Assembly: GCA_036924085.1 (NCBI GenBank)
Contig: JAVGWX010000002.1
Span: 89,478,941-89,542,940, forward strand
Direction: 5' to 3'
Length of the DNA stretch: 64,000 nucleotides
From: Ariolimax columbianus
Taxonomy: Eukaryota; Mollusca; Gastropoda; Stylommatophora; Arionidae
Part shown: positions 30,681 through 40,260 of the stretch, in pieces
How positions within the stretch are numbered: the stretch's first letter is position 1
Layout: each line of letters opens with the position of its first letter
Translations under genes and position numbers: made by a program
The notes under the pieces: generated by a model
What the model saw: only the letters and a program-made list of their open reading frames with translations
Databases searched by the model: none
Told to the model about the DNA's origin: nothing

Positions 30681-30807
30681 TTCCAGTTTTGGATAATTTT
30701 GCTGATTTGTGTCTTACAGTCTGGGCCACTTGCTGGAATTCTAGATGTCAGTTTAATTCAAAATAAAATTGATTAATATTGAACAAATTGATCTAAAAGT
30801 ATGATCT

Positions 30808-31344
30808 TCTTCGTTCATCCTCAGATGAAGGTTTCAGTTTCTCATATAAAGGACACCATTGTTTGTAAGGCTGTTTCATCTCCATACAGCTTCTGTCTCA
30901 TGAGGCCAGCATTGTTCTCTCTTTTCCTGCTTAAGCATGCAGCTTTGTAGGATGTGTTACATATGCTCCCCACATGGGCACCTGTCCCAATCCTCATTTT
31001 GTTGTAAAGATGACTCTTGAATCTGTTATGCCCAGTTCTCAGTCTGAAGATGATGACTTGCTCTTCTCTAGTTAAGTTATAGTAGCTGTCTTCTTTTCGG
31101 AAGTCGGGGTGTTGATCAGCCCATTTTACCCTGAAGTTGGCTTTAATTGTGGTCTTGGCCTCATTATATGTGATACTCAGGTCTGTTTGTGGGGATGCTC
31201 CTCCACTCTTTGCTAGTTTGTCTGCAGCTTCATTGCCTTCAATATTGCAGTGGGATGGGATCCACTGTATGACCAACCTTGGGTGTTCTGCTGAGAGCTG
31301 TGTCAGGAAGAACATACATTGCTCGAGATCTTCATCTTTGAAAT
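30808..31344 (-). mobile_element. LINE family A 3' end (RNase H)
   Basis: Flanked by TATGATCT at 30800-30807 and 31345-31352. The minus strand encodes LVIQWIPSHCNIEGNEAADK, then SITYNEAKTTIK, EDSYYNLTREEQVIIFRLRTG, HNRFKSHLYNKM, and a frameshifted finger. It ends in a GAACGAAGAAGATC tail. RNase H upstream of the fourth acid (EAADK) is cut off. Confidence 0.85.
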
Positions 31345-31496
31345 TATGATCTAAACATAGTCACAATTTATTTTACACGATGATGTTGCTAGCCTCATGC
31401 AGAATCCCTCCTTAGTCACTCTTTGCGTCATGCTTGGTGGTCCCATTCTTTTATCCATGAATACCACACCTCTGTTGCTGCAAGCTACTATGTTCG

Positions 31497-31815
31497 TCAT
31501 CTGGTAGATCAGTCCTAAGACTGGTTCTAAGGTTTTTGAGCATGCCTCTCCTTAAGGCTCTATCCTGTGGTAGATTAGACTAAAGACTGGTTGTAAGATA
31601 GTCTGAGCATGTCTCTCTTCTGGAAGATCAGTCCTAAGACTGATTGTAAGGTAGTCTGACCATGTCTCTCATATCCTGTGGCAGATGACTCCTAAGACTG
31701 GTTGTAAGGTTTTTGATCATGCCTCTCCTTAAGGCCCTATCCTGTGGTAGATCAGACTTAAGACTGGTTGTAAGGTAGTCTGAGCATGTCTCTCCATTTG
31801 ACCCTATCCTCTGCA
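31497..31815. repeat. Tandem repeat of about 55-66 bp, five units
   Basis: Units contain GGTAGATCAGTCCTAAGACT, a GGTTCTAAGG block, then GAGCATGCCTCTCCTTAAGG and a CCCTATCCTGT block. Units vary in length by loss of the last block. It overlaps the 3' end of a LINE remnant (DMVRLPYNQS-like), which may be the source of the unit. Confidence 0.75.
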
Positions 31816-32200
31816 GCTCTCTCATTTCAGCACAGGTTCGTACTTTAATGTCTATGTATGTTTGACATGTAAAGGTGAATTTTGGTCTGCTCATTTGCTC
31901 TTTCTCCCTGGACCTTGCCCTCTAGTATCTTCTGTAGAATTGTGTCCCAGCTAACTCAATCTCCATCACTATCATTTTCAATATTTGTTTCTGTACGCCT
32001 GCGTCAGTGAGAACATTGAAATTGGATCTTCTTTCTATCCAACCCAGTTGTTACATGCTATGTTAGCACCACATTTCAACTGCATCCAAGTTTGTTTTTC
32101 ATCCTCTGCGATAGTCTGTGTTTCAGCTTCATACAGTGCAGTTCTCATTACATGAGTAGGAATTATTCTTTTCCTCAGTTCTATTTTAATATTCTTTGAA
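31634..32200 (-). pseudogene. LINE RT C-terminal remnant
   Basis: The minus strand reads a GKVQGEKEQMSRPKFTF-like basic block, then VRTCAEMRELQRIGSNGET and DMVRLPYNQS. These are the end of an endonuclease-RT ORF (GKRxRGRxxxxW ... AExxRxAEDRxxWR). Upstream are YEAETQTIAEDEKQT-like remnants of the YGxETW block. Many stops. Confidence 0.55.
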
Positions 32201-32379
32201 ATTGGCTATTAGTGTTTCTCTGAAGGCCTTATTTGCCGATGCAATCCTTGTCTTTAATATCAGCCTGGCATTGTTTGTGATGGCTTGTCGTAAATATGTA
32301 AATTTCTGTACTTGTTTATTTCTCCATTCTTTTCGCTTTTTGTATATTCTTTTTATTCTTTGTCCTCCTTGTGCATTTC

Positions 32380-32850
32380 AGCATCAGGTTATGTGTGCAT
32401 TTCAGCATCAGGTTATGAAGAGGTTTCTTGACCAGGCTCTAGTATGTGCTTCATACACGGGTAGCATTACTGCTTCTGTTATTTCTATCCATCTTTTGCA
32501 TGGGCTGCACTTGGCTTTGTATCCATTGCATCTTTATGGCATAGCTTTATGAGGGATACTATCTGATGTTTGACGTATCACATGGTCGAACCATTTGGTG
32601 TGTTGTCTCTTTATGAGGCACTGGTGTTGTACCTACTTGTCTCCTAATATCTTCGTTTCTGATTCTATACATTCTTGTTACTCCAAGCATTCTGCATAGG
32701 CATTTCATCTCTTATGTTACAATATGTCTTTTATCTTTGTTACAATGTCCAAATCTGGCACTGAAAGCACAATGTAGGTAGGAATATCGTGTAGTGTAGT
32801 GTTCTTTTTGTATCCATTGTCACAGGCTTACATTGTAATACCAGGGACAT
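32380..32850 (-). pseudogene. LINE family E RT C-terminal remnant
   Basis: The + strand shares, with 36000-36340, the blocks ACTTGTCTCCTAATATCTTC, then GTTTCTGATTCTAT, CATTCTTGTTACT, and GGCATTTCATCTCT. It also shares GGCTTTGTATCCATTG and GTTATGAAGAGGTTTCTTGA. Read on the minus strand these are the RNEDIRRQ-, RxKRWIDxI- and SRNLFI-type motifs of family E. A small tandem duplication, GTGCATTTCAGCATCAGGTTAT, lies at 32370-32416. Confidence 0.65.
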
Positions 32851-33019
32851 TTGCCAAATTATTGTTTTATTACATCTGTTTTGGATTTCGATGTTGTCTT
32901 TGCCGTCTGATGAGATTGTGTTTCTGAGATTTTATTCTCCATTGATGTATATATTCTTTTTTCTATGTTGCTTGGCTATTACCAGTCTTTGTTCAGATGT
33001 CACGATTTCCTATTTCCAG

Positions 33020-33118
33020 CAACTCATCTCTCAGAGATCTACAGTGTCCAAGATGGAACAGGAGAACGAGGAACTGAAATCAAAACTGGACGAAGACAAA
33101 CAAAACACGACCACTGTG
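33020..33118 (+). CDS. ENOX: ENOX exon (second coiled-coil segment)
   Basis: Acceptor TCCTATTTCCAG, donor ACTGTG|GTAAGT; 99 bp, exactly 33 codons, phase 0 at both ends. It encodes QLISQRSTVSKMEQENEELK then SKLDEDKQNTTTV, a heptad-like charged helix that continues the coiled coil after GMQQ. The vertebrate proteins also have a charged helix here, but the sequence is poorly conserved, so identification rests on phase, position and helix character. Confidence 0.8.
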
Positions 33119-33339
33119 GTAAGTTTTAGTAGACAAGCAGGAACAGTTTTTCCTTCTCCCTCTTTCTTCTTCTCCTCCTCATCTTCTTCCACTAAAACTA
33201 TCCACTCAAGTAGTACACATGCAAAATTAAGTATGAGCCCTGTAACCTTTGAAGGATGCCTCAAAAGGTGGCTAAAGAAGGTTGTGCATATGCCTAGCAA
33301 CCTAATTCTGTAAAAGCCATTGCTGTTGTGCTGCCTTTT

Positions 33340-33580
33340 AGCTGAAGAGACCAGAGTACAAATTTTTAGGTTTGCGAACAAGTCATGTGCCATTGGATAA
33401 ACATGTACTAAGAGTGACCGAGGACCATACGCCATACTTCAAGCACTATGACAAACAAGAGGAAATGATAAAACACCATCTTCTGGATTGCCCATCATTG
33501 TCACAGTTGTGGAAGCAATACTACCACAAATCCCCTCCATCACCAACACCCTGTAAAATGACACAAAACAGCTGAAGAAA
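33340..33580 (+). pseudogene. LINE family F RNase H C-terminal remnant
   Basis: Reads LRTSHVPLDKHVLRVTEDHT, then PYFKHYDKQEEMIKHHLLDC and PSLSQLWKQYY. This corresponds to LRTGHAPLNKHL ... CRFCHEHEESVEHLL of the 8563-9172 copy, with the first finger cysteines changed. In an ENOX intron. Confidence 0.7.
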
Positions 33581-34210
33581 ACATACATTCAACTACCTGG
33601 CCCTGGGAAAAGAAGAGTAGAAACTTATTATCCCTGGAATCGGGAAAATTCAGAAGTCAGTCAATTAAAACCAATGCTGGAAATGCTTGGATACAGACTT
33701 CCAGTAAAAGCACCACCTATAGTGGTGACCCATATGTTTCACTTGAAGCAAGAAAGTAAATGAATCATTCATAACTCCTGGCCTAGCTACTTACCATTTT
33801 TCTTCTTTGTTTGCATGTGCTGTACAATTATCTCACTCCAGTGGTACCTGGGTAGAAGTGAATAGTACCACTATAACCTTCCTAGAATGGCATACAAGGC
33901 AACTGAAGAGAGTTGTACATGAGGCAGGCAACCTCATCATGTTGAACCATTGCAATTGACACTTCGAATGCTGGTATTCTAACGGGCATGTGTATACTTG
34001 TTGCCAGGTAGCTAATGATTCATTCGGTTCTTTTTTTTAATTTTTACTTCCTGTGGTTGCTAGGTCTCGGGGAAGGCTGGTGGCATATTGGGAAGGAATT
34101 TCATTATTTTTCTAAAAGGCTATTAGCCAACTCTTTTCGGTTTTTAACTATCATGGGTTCTTTTACATGCAGAACGTGTGCACAGGACCTCAGAGCTTAT
34201 TGTTCATCTC
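33580..34210. other. No gene seen
   Basis: Two weakly similar stretches (33700-33800 and 33840-34020) contain CTAGCTACTTACC- and TAGCTAATGATTCATT-like sequence. Nothing I can name. Confidence 0.4.
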
Positions 34211-34211
34211 C

Positions 34212-34465
34212 AATAGAGGAGATGGCGTGGGCTAGTGGTTAAGTGACACGGCTCACAATCCGAAAGTGCCGGATTCGCTTCCCATCACATCACCGGCCGT
34301 TACCCCAGGGAAGCAAACCCTTAGAAAATGCAGGGGGAAGCAGACCTTACATAAAATGCATACCTAAGTCGGATGCACTGAGCTGACAGGCGCAGAATAA
34401 AAACACGGTGCAACACACACTGCCTTGGCAAAATAAGGCGATCATCCACCAAAAAAAAAAAAAAA
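34212..34465 (+). mobile_element. tRNA-derived SINE (V1), second copy
   Basis: The head is GATGGCGTGGGCTAGTGGTT and AAGTGACACGG; the B box is degraded to GGATTCGCTTCCC. The body (AAGCAAACCCTTAGAAAATGC, GTCGGATGCACTGAGC) and a long poly(A) match the 22273-22520 copy. Confidence 0.9.
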
Positions 34466-34734
34466 ATTCTTTTATAGGACTAGTGCTAGATCTCACCTCC
34501 CTTGAGGTTAGGGGGAGCAGTTGCCTGCTGTTTCATACCTGCATTTGTTTCTTGAGAAGCGAGCACCTCACCTTTCTGGTGTGGTGACACCACCACTACA
34601 AATCCTCAGATATAGGCCTCTTGTAAAAGTGCTAGCTTCACTTGGAGCGACTAGGTAAATCAGTCATTTATCACTCCTGATCTTCTTCTTTCTTATCACC
34701 TTGAGCTGCATATGCCATCAAGCTTGACAACTTA

Positions 34735-34900
34735 TTTTTCTTTGCTTGTTCTCAAATTCTCACTATCAAGCCCCAAAAAGGGCTTTGCAAGTAGCAGGAT
34801 GTTGTCCAGAGAATAGAATGCGCTTTGCTGTAGTTTACAGCTTGACTGCGATATTTGCACCTTTCGGTCTGACACGTCGGACTTCAGATACTCCTTGAAC
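34735..34900 (-). repeat. R1 repeat, 3' half
   Basis: The + strand reads TTGCTTGTTCTCAAATTCTC, then ATCAAGCCCCAAAAAGGGCT and TTGCAAGTAGCAGGATG, ending in CTTTCGGTCTGACACGTCGG. The outer arm of the stem is decayed (CTCACTATC against GTAGCAGG). Confidence 0.8.
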
Positions 34901-35104
34901 ACTAAATGCACTAAAAAAATAGTATACCAGAGAGAAGTAACTTTGCATCAAACTCAAAGGAATTGACACTCGAGGACTCAAGCGGTCACAAACAAAACCA
35001 AGGCCCATGCTGCCAGTAAGCTCTCTCTCTAGGTATGCACACTCCCAGAACTAATAGGAAAAGTAGGAGTCAAAGGAGAGTGTATGCAGACCTGGAGAAG
35101 ATGT

Positions 35105-35214
35105 AAAAAAGCAGATAGTTTTAGCAGACATGCCTGTATGGATGGCTCAGCTACAATTGCCATCCGGGATGGAGGAGGAGTGGTGATCAGACAAGTAAAT
35201 GGGAAGATAACCAA
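35105..35214 (+). pseudogene. LINE RNase H start fragment
   Basis: Reads ADSFSRHACMDGSATIAIRD then GGGVVIRQVNGKI. DGSAT with a following glycine-rich strand is the first-acid block of RNase H in LINEs. It is cut at 35215 by R1. Confidence 0.65.
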
Positions 35215-35530
35215 GTCTTCTTCTTCGTTTGTTCTCAATGTCCTGCTACCAAGCCCTGAAAAGGGCTTTCCAGCTAGCAGGATATTGTCTGGAGAACAGA
35301 ATGTGTTGTGTCGTAGTTTACAGCTTGGGACTGCGATATTTGCACCTTTTGGTCCGACATATCCGTCTTCATCAGGCATTTTTTGGCACGGGGTCAGCTT
35401 TCCCTCTTCGATCCCTTCTCCTAAGTTAGTCTGCTCTGTTGCAGCCTGTTATCCAGGAACACCACGTGGTGGTGTAGAAAGGTCTTGACAACTCTAGTTC
35501 GCTGGCCCCGACGTTAGCATTCAGCTTTGG
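35215..35530 (-). repeat. R1 repeat, full-length reference copy
   Basis: The + strand starts TCTTCTTCTTCGTTTGTTCT, then CCTGCTACCAAGCCCTG and GGGCTTTCCAGCTAGCAGG (stem-loop), then GTAGTTTACAGCTTGG, CACCTTTTGGTCCGACATAT, GATCCCTTCTCCTAAG, CAGCCTGTTATCCAGGAACA, a CACGTGGTGGTG block, and TCAGCTTTGGGTCGCCAGC. In its transposition direction (minus) it ends in the stem-loop and GAACAAACGAAGAAGAAG. No ORF and no tRNA boxes recognised. Confidence 0.85.
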
Positions 35531-35554
35531 GTCGCCAGCTCATGCACTGCTCAG

Positions 35555-35660
35555 CATCTTGATCCCCTTGATCATGAAAAAGCCTATGACAGCTTGGATC
35601 GGGATACACTCTGGAAACTACTAACGCTCTGCAGGATCCTGCAAAAGCTCACTTAGACAA
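35555..35660 (+). pseudogene. Short LINE RT palm fragment
   Basis: Reads DHEKAYDSLDRDTLWKLLTL then CRILQKLT, the FxDxEKAFDSLxRxxLWxxL block with the first catalytic Asp region of LINE RTs. About 35 codons only. Confidence 0.65.
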
Positions 35661-35777
35661 TAAACAGATATATCATGACAAGCAGTATAGTCTTGCACTC
35701 CCGACCTTGTTACTTAGTTTTTCTTCTCTCTGCCATTCACATGCGCTAACAATGACCGCGACTTTCTTTGCTTGCAG

Positions 35778-35865
35778 GACGCAGATAATACAGTCAGTAA
35801 TAGAGATGTGTCGTCTGTCACCAGCACTGGGCTGACCTTGACAGATAAGGAGGCCAAGATGATTG
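35778..35865 (+). CDS. ENOX: ENOX exon (linker before the C-terminal domain)
   Basis: Acceptor TTTCTTTGCTTGCAG, phase 0; donor ATGATTG|GTAAGT, ending in phase 1. It encodes DADNTVSNRDVSSVTSTGLT then LTDKEAKMI. The final KEAxxI runs straight into GLICCFLHVHP of the next exon, the same junction as in ENOX1/ENOX2 (EALL-GIISTFLHVHP type). The serine/threonine-rich first part is a flexible linker. Confidence 0.85.
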
Positions 35866-35999
35866 GTAAGTTGGGACGAAAGAATAGGACCAGTGTTCCC
35901 TACTTTGCCTGTTGTAGAATACAACTAAATGAGGTCCTTGCATGGGACTGTAAGGCTCTTTATGTAACAAAAAAAGGCAACAGAAATGTCACTGCTTCT

Positions 36000-36340
36000 T
36001 CTTCCCAGTTTTTGCTTTTTTTTGGTCCTGTTTGTGCCTTTTCACATAAGGTTATGAAGAGGTTTCTTGACCGGGCCCTAGTATGTGCTTTGTACATAGG
36101 GAGTTTCACTGCTTCTGTTATTTCTTCTATCCATCTTTTCTGTGGGCGGCCCTTGGCTTTGTACCCATTGTATCTGTATAGCATACTTTCTGATGTTGTC
36201 TCTTGATGAAGTCTGGTGTTGTATATACTTGTCTCCTAATATCTTCATTTCTGATTCTATCCATTATTGTTACTTTAAGTATTCTGCCCAGGCATTTCAT
36301 CTCTGTTGTTATGATGTGTCTTCTATCATCGTTTGTTAAT
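36000..36340 (-). pseudogene. LINE family E RT C-terminal remnant
   Basis: The minus strand reads RNNGYKAKGRPQKRWIEEI-like sequence (LYRYNGYKAKGRPQKRWIEE), then ITEAVKLPMYKAHTRARSRN. This is the RARGRPRKRWIDGI ... block ending family E. The upstream thumb (RNEDIRRQ) is visible as the ATATCTTCATTTCTGATTC region on the + strand. Confidence 0.75.
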
Positions 36341-36589
36341 GCCGAATTCTGGCACTCCTAGCTTAATTTTTTTTCGGTCCGTCTGTGAACTTGAACCCTG
36401 GCACACTGTAATCCAAATCTAGTTAGCCAGCTCACTGTCGACTAGGCTACACACTCCACTATATATTAGTATGAAATGTTAAATGTTAGTAATGCGGACA
36501 TAACAATACAAAGACTTTTTCTTTGCTCCTCACCACAATGTGTGTATTTCGGCATTTATTCCATAATGTTAGTACCCAAGTCGCTTTCT

Positions 36590-36952
36590 TTTGTGTTCAA
36601 GTCAAAGTCTGAATCGGTTGTGTGTTGAATATTTACGTGTAATCCAAATATATGATCATCAGTCTGATCAAATAATAAATTATTTCTCGGGTCTTGAAGT
36701 ACAACTTTCCTCACAACTAAATGTGTCAACTTTGAAAATTCACCATGATCTTAAATGTCTACCTACCGGAATAACCCTTTAAACAACAGATGCGCAAACA
36801 CTAATCGTTGCCAATTTTGCAGGTTATTTCAAATTGAAATTCTGAAAACTGAATGGCTGAGTGTAATGTGTGTGTCTGTGTCTGTCAAATTGGTTGGAAA
36901 TTGGCATTTTTCTGGTTTTTGATTTAGGTCGAATGGGACTGTAAAGGGTTAA
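36590..36952 (-). mobile_element. piggyBac-like non-autonomous remnant
   Basis: The right end GGGACTGTAAAGGGTTAA carries a TTAA (36949-36952) next to a CCCTTTACAGTCCC-type terminus. The same terminus defines the MITE at 47025-47275. Inside, 36600-36720 resembles 95-215 (LLFDQTDDHIFGL). The left end was not found. Confidence 0.45.
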
Positions 36953-37080
36953 CCTCTTGAGTCTAACCCCTATAACCACTCTTCTGTGAAATGTCTACTG
37001 TCCAGGTAATACTGGAGTTTACTACATCTTCGCCTCGAGGGTACCCGTAAAGGGTTTATAGTGACTCTTCGTACATCTCC

Positions 37081-37312
37081 TGACATATTCTCCTATATTT
37101 ATTCTCATATCAAGGTCCTGGTTTCTCTTACATCCTCAAATCATGATCATGGTTTTCATATACATCCTCAGATCAAAGTCCTGGTTTCTGTTACATCCTC
37201 AGATCAAAGTCCTGGTTTCTGTTACATCCTCAGATCAAAGTCCTGGTTTCTGTTACATCCTCAGATCAAAATCCTGGTTTCTGTTACATCTTCAGATCAA
37301 TGTCTCAATTTC
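37081..37312. repeat. 31-bp minisatellite, about seven units
   Basis: The unit is GATCAAAGTCCTGGTTTCTG followed by TTACATCCTCA. Outer units are diverged, the central three or four nearly identical. It ends a few bases before a mariner end at 37335. Confidence 0.93.
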
Positions 37313-37334
37313 TCTTACAAAGACCACCATTGTA

Positions 37335-37675
37335 CGAGGCGTGTTCAAATGAAACCGGATCAAACTGCAACAAGTGAACACACATACGATGCACATGATG
37401 TCACTTCTGATGTAAACAGCACATACCAACCATCAAGTTTGCAAAATTTAATTATCCTCCGACTCATAGTTTCCTCAGCAGACTGTTGACATGGCCAGGT
37501 GTGATACAGAATCTGTCCAGAGTTGATCAGCGAGCGGTGATTCGGTTTCTAACAGCTGAAGGATGTCGACCAGTTGACATTCATCGCAGAATGCAGGCAG
37601 TGTATGATGACAAAAGGGTGTCGAAGGCAACAGTGAAGAACCGGACAACGATATTTAAAGAAGAACGTGGTATAT
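37335..37675 (+). mobile_element. Mariner 5' part (HTH), same family as the palindromic copies
   Basis: Starts at GAGGCGTGTTCAAATGAAAC and encodes, after a 150-bp leader, VIQNLSRVDQRAVIRFLTAE then GCRPVDIHRRMQAVYDDKRV and SKATVKNRTTIFKEER, the HTH domain. It is cut by a family A LINE at 37676. I do not see the rest of the mariner beyond that insertion. Confidence 0.85.
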
Positions 37676-37874
37676 CTTCTTCTTCGTACGCTCGTCAACC
37701 TGTATTTTTTCGAAAAAAGCAGCGGTCATCCTGAGGCTGTCGACACTGCCATAGAGCTTGTCTAGTGTTACCACTGGTGATGGCCATATGTGCTTTCTCT
37801 GATCCTCGTATGTCGGGCAGTTTTGCAGCAGATGTTCAGCGGTCATTTTCCCGATACCAAACGTGCATTAGACA
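37676..37874 (-). mobile_element. LINE family A 3' end inserted in the mariner
   Basis: The minus strand encodes MTAEHLLQNCPTYEDQRKHI, then LDKLYGSVDSLRMTAAFFEK and IQVDERTKK, and ends in GAAGAAGA. Flanked by TGGTATAT at 37668-37675 and 37875-37882. It lies about 110 bp before the last ENOX exon acceptor. Confidence 0.85.
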
Positions 37875-37983
37875 TGGTATATAATATAATACAGAATAAT
37901 CTTATTTTTATATGTACATAATACGGGATAATAGAAGAGAATTCCTTGAAATACTTATCACATTATTTCATTAATGTTTACAG

Positions 37984-38219
37984 GGCTGATCTGCTGTTTT
38001 CTCCACGTTCATCCTATCGGAGCTACTGTGGACTACCTGTGGTCGTATCTCCGCCAGATGTTGACAGTGAGAGTACGGGAAGTTGAGGACCTGCTGGAGA
38101 AAATGCCGTCCTTGTTTCAGCAGGAAATTGTTGGTGTTGGAGCTGGCATAGAGAGGAGGTGGATGTACGCAGGCCTCAACAGGGAGTCAACAAAGAGCCT
38201 TGTTGATTCTGGAGTGTAG
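37984..38219 (+). CDS. ENOX: ENOX terminal exon (conserved C-terminal domain)
   Basis: Acceptor TTAATGTTTACAG; GG completes the split Gly codon. It encodes LICCFLHVHPIGATVDYLWS, then YLRQMLTVRVREVEDLLEKM, PSLFQQEIVGVGAGIERRWM and YAGLNRESTKSLVDSGV, with stop TAG at 38217-38219. FLHVHPxGAxxxYLWSYxxxL, the LLxxxPxxFxQExxGVGAxxExRW block and the aromatic end are diagnostic of ENOX1/ENOX2 C-termini. It runs about ten residues past the usual end (KSLVDSGV in place of a short tail). No stops or gaps, and conservation is strong, so the gene looks functional. Confidence 0.95.
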
Positions 38220-38354
38220 CTGTTGTGAAACTGAAAGAATGTTGTTCCGTACATGATTTGATAAAAGTACAGTATTGGCTGGCTGCACTTAGTGTGATGG
38301 TTATCTCAAATATTTTGGGTCTTCTCTCATTTGACACATCTGCTTTGTCGTTCA

Positions 38355-38530
38355 TCATGAAAAGGACATTTTGTTACTCTGTCTATGCCTTTTGATCCGA
38401 CACATTTTTGGGGCCTGGTTTGCCCTTTTTGGTCCCTATTCTCTCAGCCAGGCTGCATGGATGCAGTCTGTTTCCAAGGCCACTACTTGGAGGCAGAATA
38501 GGGTCTTTGACAGCTATGGGTCGCTGACTG
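38355..38530 (-). repeat. R1-like repeat in the ENOX 3' flank
   Basis: The + strand reads CATGAAAAGGACATTTTGTT, TTTTGATCCGACACATTTTT, TGGTTTGCCC, CAGCCAGGCTGCATGG, GGAGGCAGAATAGGGTC and TATGGGTCGCTGAC. Matches 21990-22160 and, more loosely, R1. It may be part of the 3' UTR. Confidence 0.5.
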
Positions 38531-38789
38531 CCATCATCTCATTCATTGCGTCTTCTGCCCCATTTGATGAGGACGGTTCCAGATTGTATATACAAATATT
38601 CCTTCATCATCTTGTTCTGATTCACAGGAAACAAAATCTGTTGACTGTTTTTGTTCCTGTACCATAAATTGAGTATTGTTTCTGTAACTTAAAAAAAAAT
38701 CTGAAGTATGCTTCACACTCTGTATGAATAGCTGTGTGTGGAAGGCCATGAAGTGGAAAGTAGTCTACCCCAGGGGAGTTAGATGAAAC

Positions 38790-38950
38790 ATTAACCACTT
38801 CTTATAACATAGTTAACTAAACTGTTAGATACCTCTCAGGACATAGACCAAACTGTTAGTCACATCTCAGGACATACATAGTTAGACCAAATCGACATAG
38901 ACCAAACTGTTATCCACCTCTCAGGACATAATCAGACCAAACTGCTAATT
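38790..38950. repeat. About 38-bp tandem repeat, four to five units
   Basis: Units contain GACCAAACTGTTA, then a CACCTCTCAGGACATA block. Irregular lengths. Confidence 0.75.
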
Positions 38951-39034
38951 GACAGGGAGGAATCACTGAATCCCACAATGTATTTATGCGTTTCTCTCTT
39001 GAAACATCACACCGATGGTCCATGAATGCTGCAA

Positions 39035-39370
39035 ATAATGAATGTTTTTAGTCGACCTGTACTTCGACAAGATCAGATACCCCTGTGCAGGTCCCAGCTC
39101 TGGTATTAGCTGGATCTAGCCGAGAGGAGGATTTACTGCTTAGCGGGCTAGGCTTGAGCAGCTTAATACTCTGCTGCGTTGGGACAATTGCTTGCGGAGG
39201 GTAGTTAACGGTGTGCGAGTTCATCTTAATAGACTCAAACACTAGAGCAATCTAGACCCACAGCCTGTTAGACGCCATCTATGCTGCTCTAAACAAACCA
39301 CCTAATCATGGCGGGTGTTATGCCGTGTCACACAATTAGTCACCTCTTATGACATGCTCTCTGTGAGGCA
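39035..39370. repeat. R3 dispersed repeat
   Basis: Shares GAGTTCATCTTAATAGACTC, then AGACCCACAGCCTGTTAG, CGCCATCTATGCTGCTC and AAACAAACCACCTA with 53215-53345 and, in part, 53985-54060. Class unknown. Confidence 0.6.
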
Positions 39371-39417
39371 TACACAAAGACCACGGCAAACCACTCGGTT
39401 AATGAATAATGAATGTA

Positions 39418-39423
39418 TTTAAT
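39418..39423 (+). promoter_or_regulatory. Candidate ENOX polyadenylation signal
   Basis: AATAAA lies in GTATTTAATAAAACAC, 1.2 kb after the stop codon, in the first clear AATAAA on the + strand after 38219 that I noticed. Another is at about 39550 (GAATAAATAAAAA). Position only; no expression evidence. Confidence 0.3.
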
Positions 39424-39889
39424 AAAACACTATCGTACTTCAAGTTACCTTTGTTACGTCCAAAAGACCTTCACCAGGGACAAAGAACAGAAATGAAAAC
39501 AGCTAACAAACCACGAGAGTAAACGGAGTACGCATAATGTAATGAGAGGAATAAATAAAAATTAACTTTCATATTCAGTTAACCTTGACCACTCTGCATA
39601 CAAAATGGACACAATTATCCCTGCAGCAACATTATTTGTCAGGACATTACGTCGCTTAGCTATGGTTGCTACTTTGAGAGCCTGTAACATTTTTATTTGA
39701 TGGTCTATTGATATAATTTGTTTGTGAGTAGAGAAATAAATGAGTAAAGAATGTGTTTTTGTTGTGTATGTGTTAGGTTCTAAAATAACAAAAAAATTAA
39801 GACGATAGTGTGGAAAAAAACAGCAGACAGACTCTCCTGCTTTCAGTGTTCCTTGGTTGGAAAGAAAGAAAAAAAAATCTCGGACAACG

Positions 39890-40260
39890 GATTACCGAAT
39901 GGACTACCGATATTTCTTGTAATGGCTATGTCTGTCACTTTGACTATAAACATAATTATTGTAATTAAATAAACAATATAAACAAATCTACATTCGAAAA
40001 ATCATTTGCAGAAACTTGACTCCTCCATTCTCAAAGGGCGAATCTTGAAATCCAAGCGAAAAACAGAAGAAATAATTTTCAAACGCCTAAAACTAATTCC
40101 ACGATCATCATTGCTGTATCTAACCATACATTACGGAAAAAGGAACTCTCTACAATCAGATTTATTTAGAATATTGCTGCGTAGCCGTTAGTTTTTAAGT
40201 TTGATTAAAACGGTCGTCGCTATGCATGAATAGCGTAAGCCAACCACCGGCGACCGCTGC
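39890..40260 (+). repeat. R4 dispersed repeat, forward copy
   Basis: Matches the reverse complement of 63240-63690: GTAATGGCTATGTCTGTCA, GACTATAAACATAATTATTG, AAATCCAAGCGAAAAACAGA, GAAATAATTTTC, TCTAACCATACA and GGAACTCTCTACAATC. Similarity is patchy but in order. The class is unknown. Confidence 0.65.

Larger units (their letters stand above)
25288..33019 (+). other. ENOX intron, 7.7 kb
   Basis: From GTATGG to TATTTCCAG, phase 0. Contents in order: R1 with an internal 36-bp amplification, a Tc1/mariner remnant, R2, a family B LINE inserted in a family E LINE, a family A LINE, a tandem repeat near 31.5-31.8 kb and two RT remnants. In 25960-26690 I see no gene or clear element. Confidence 0.85.
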
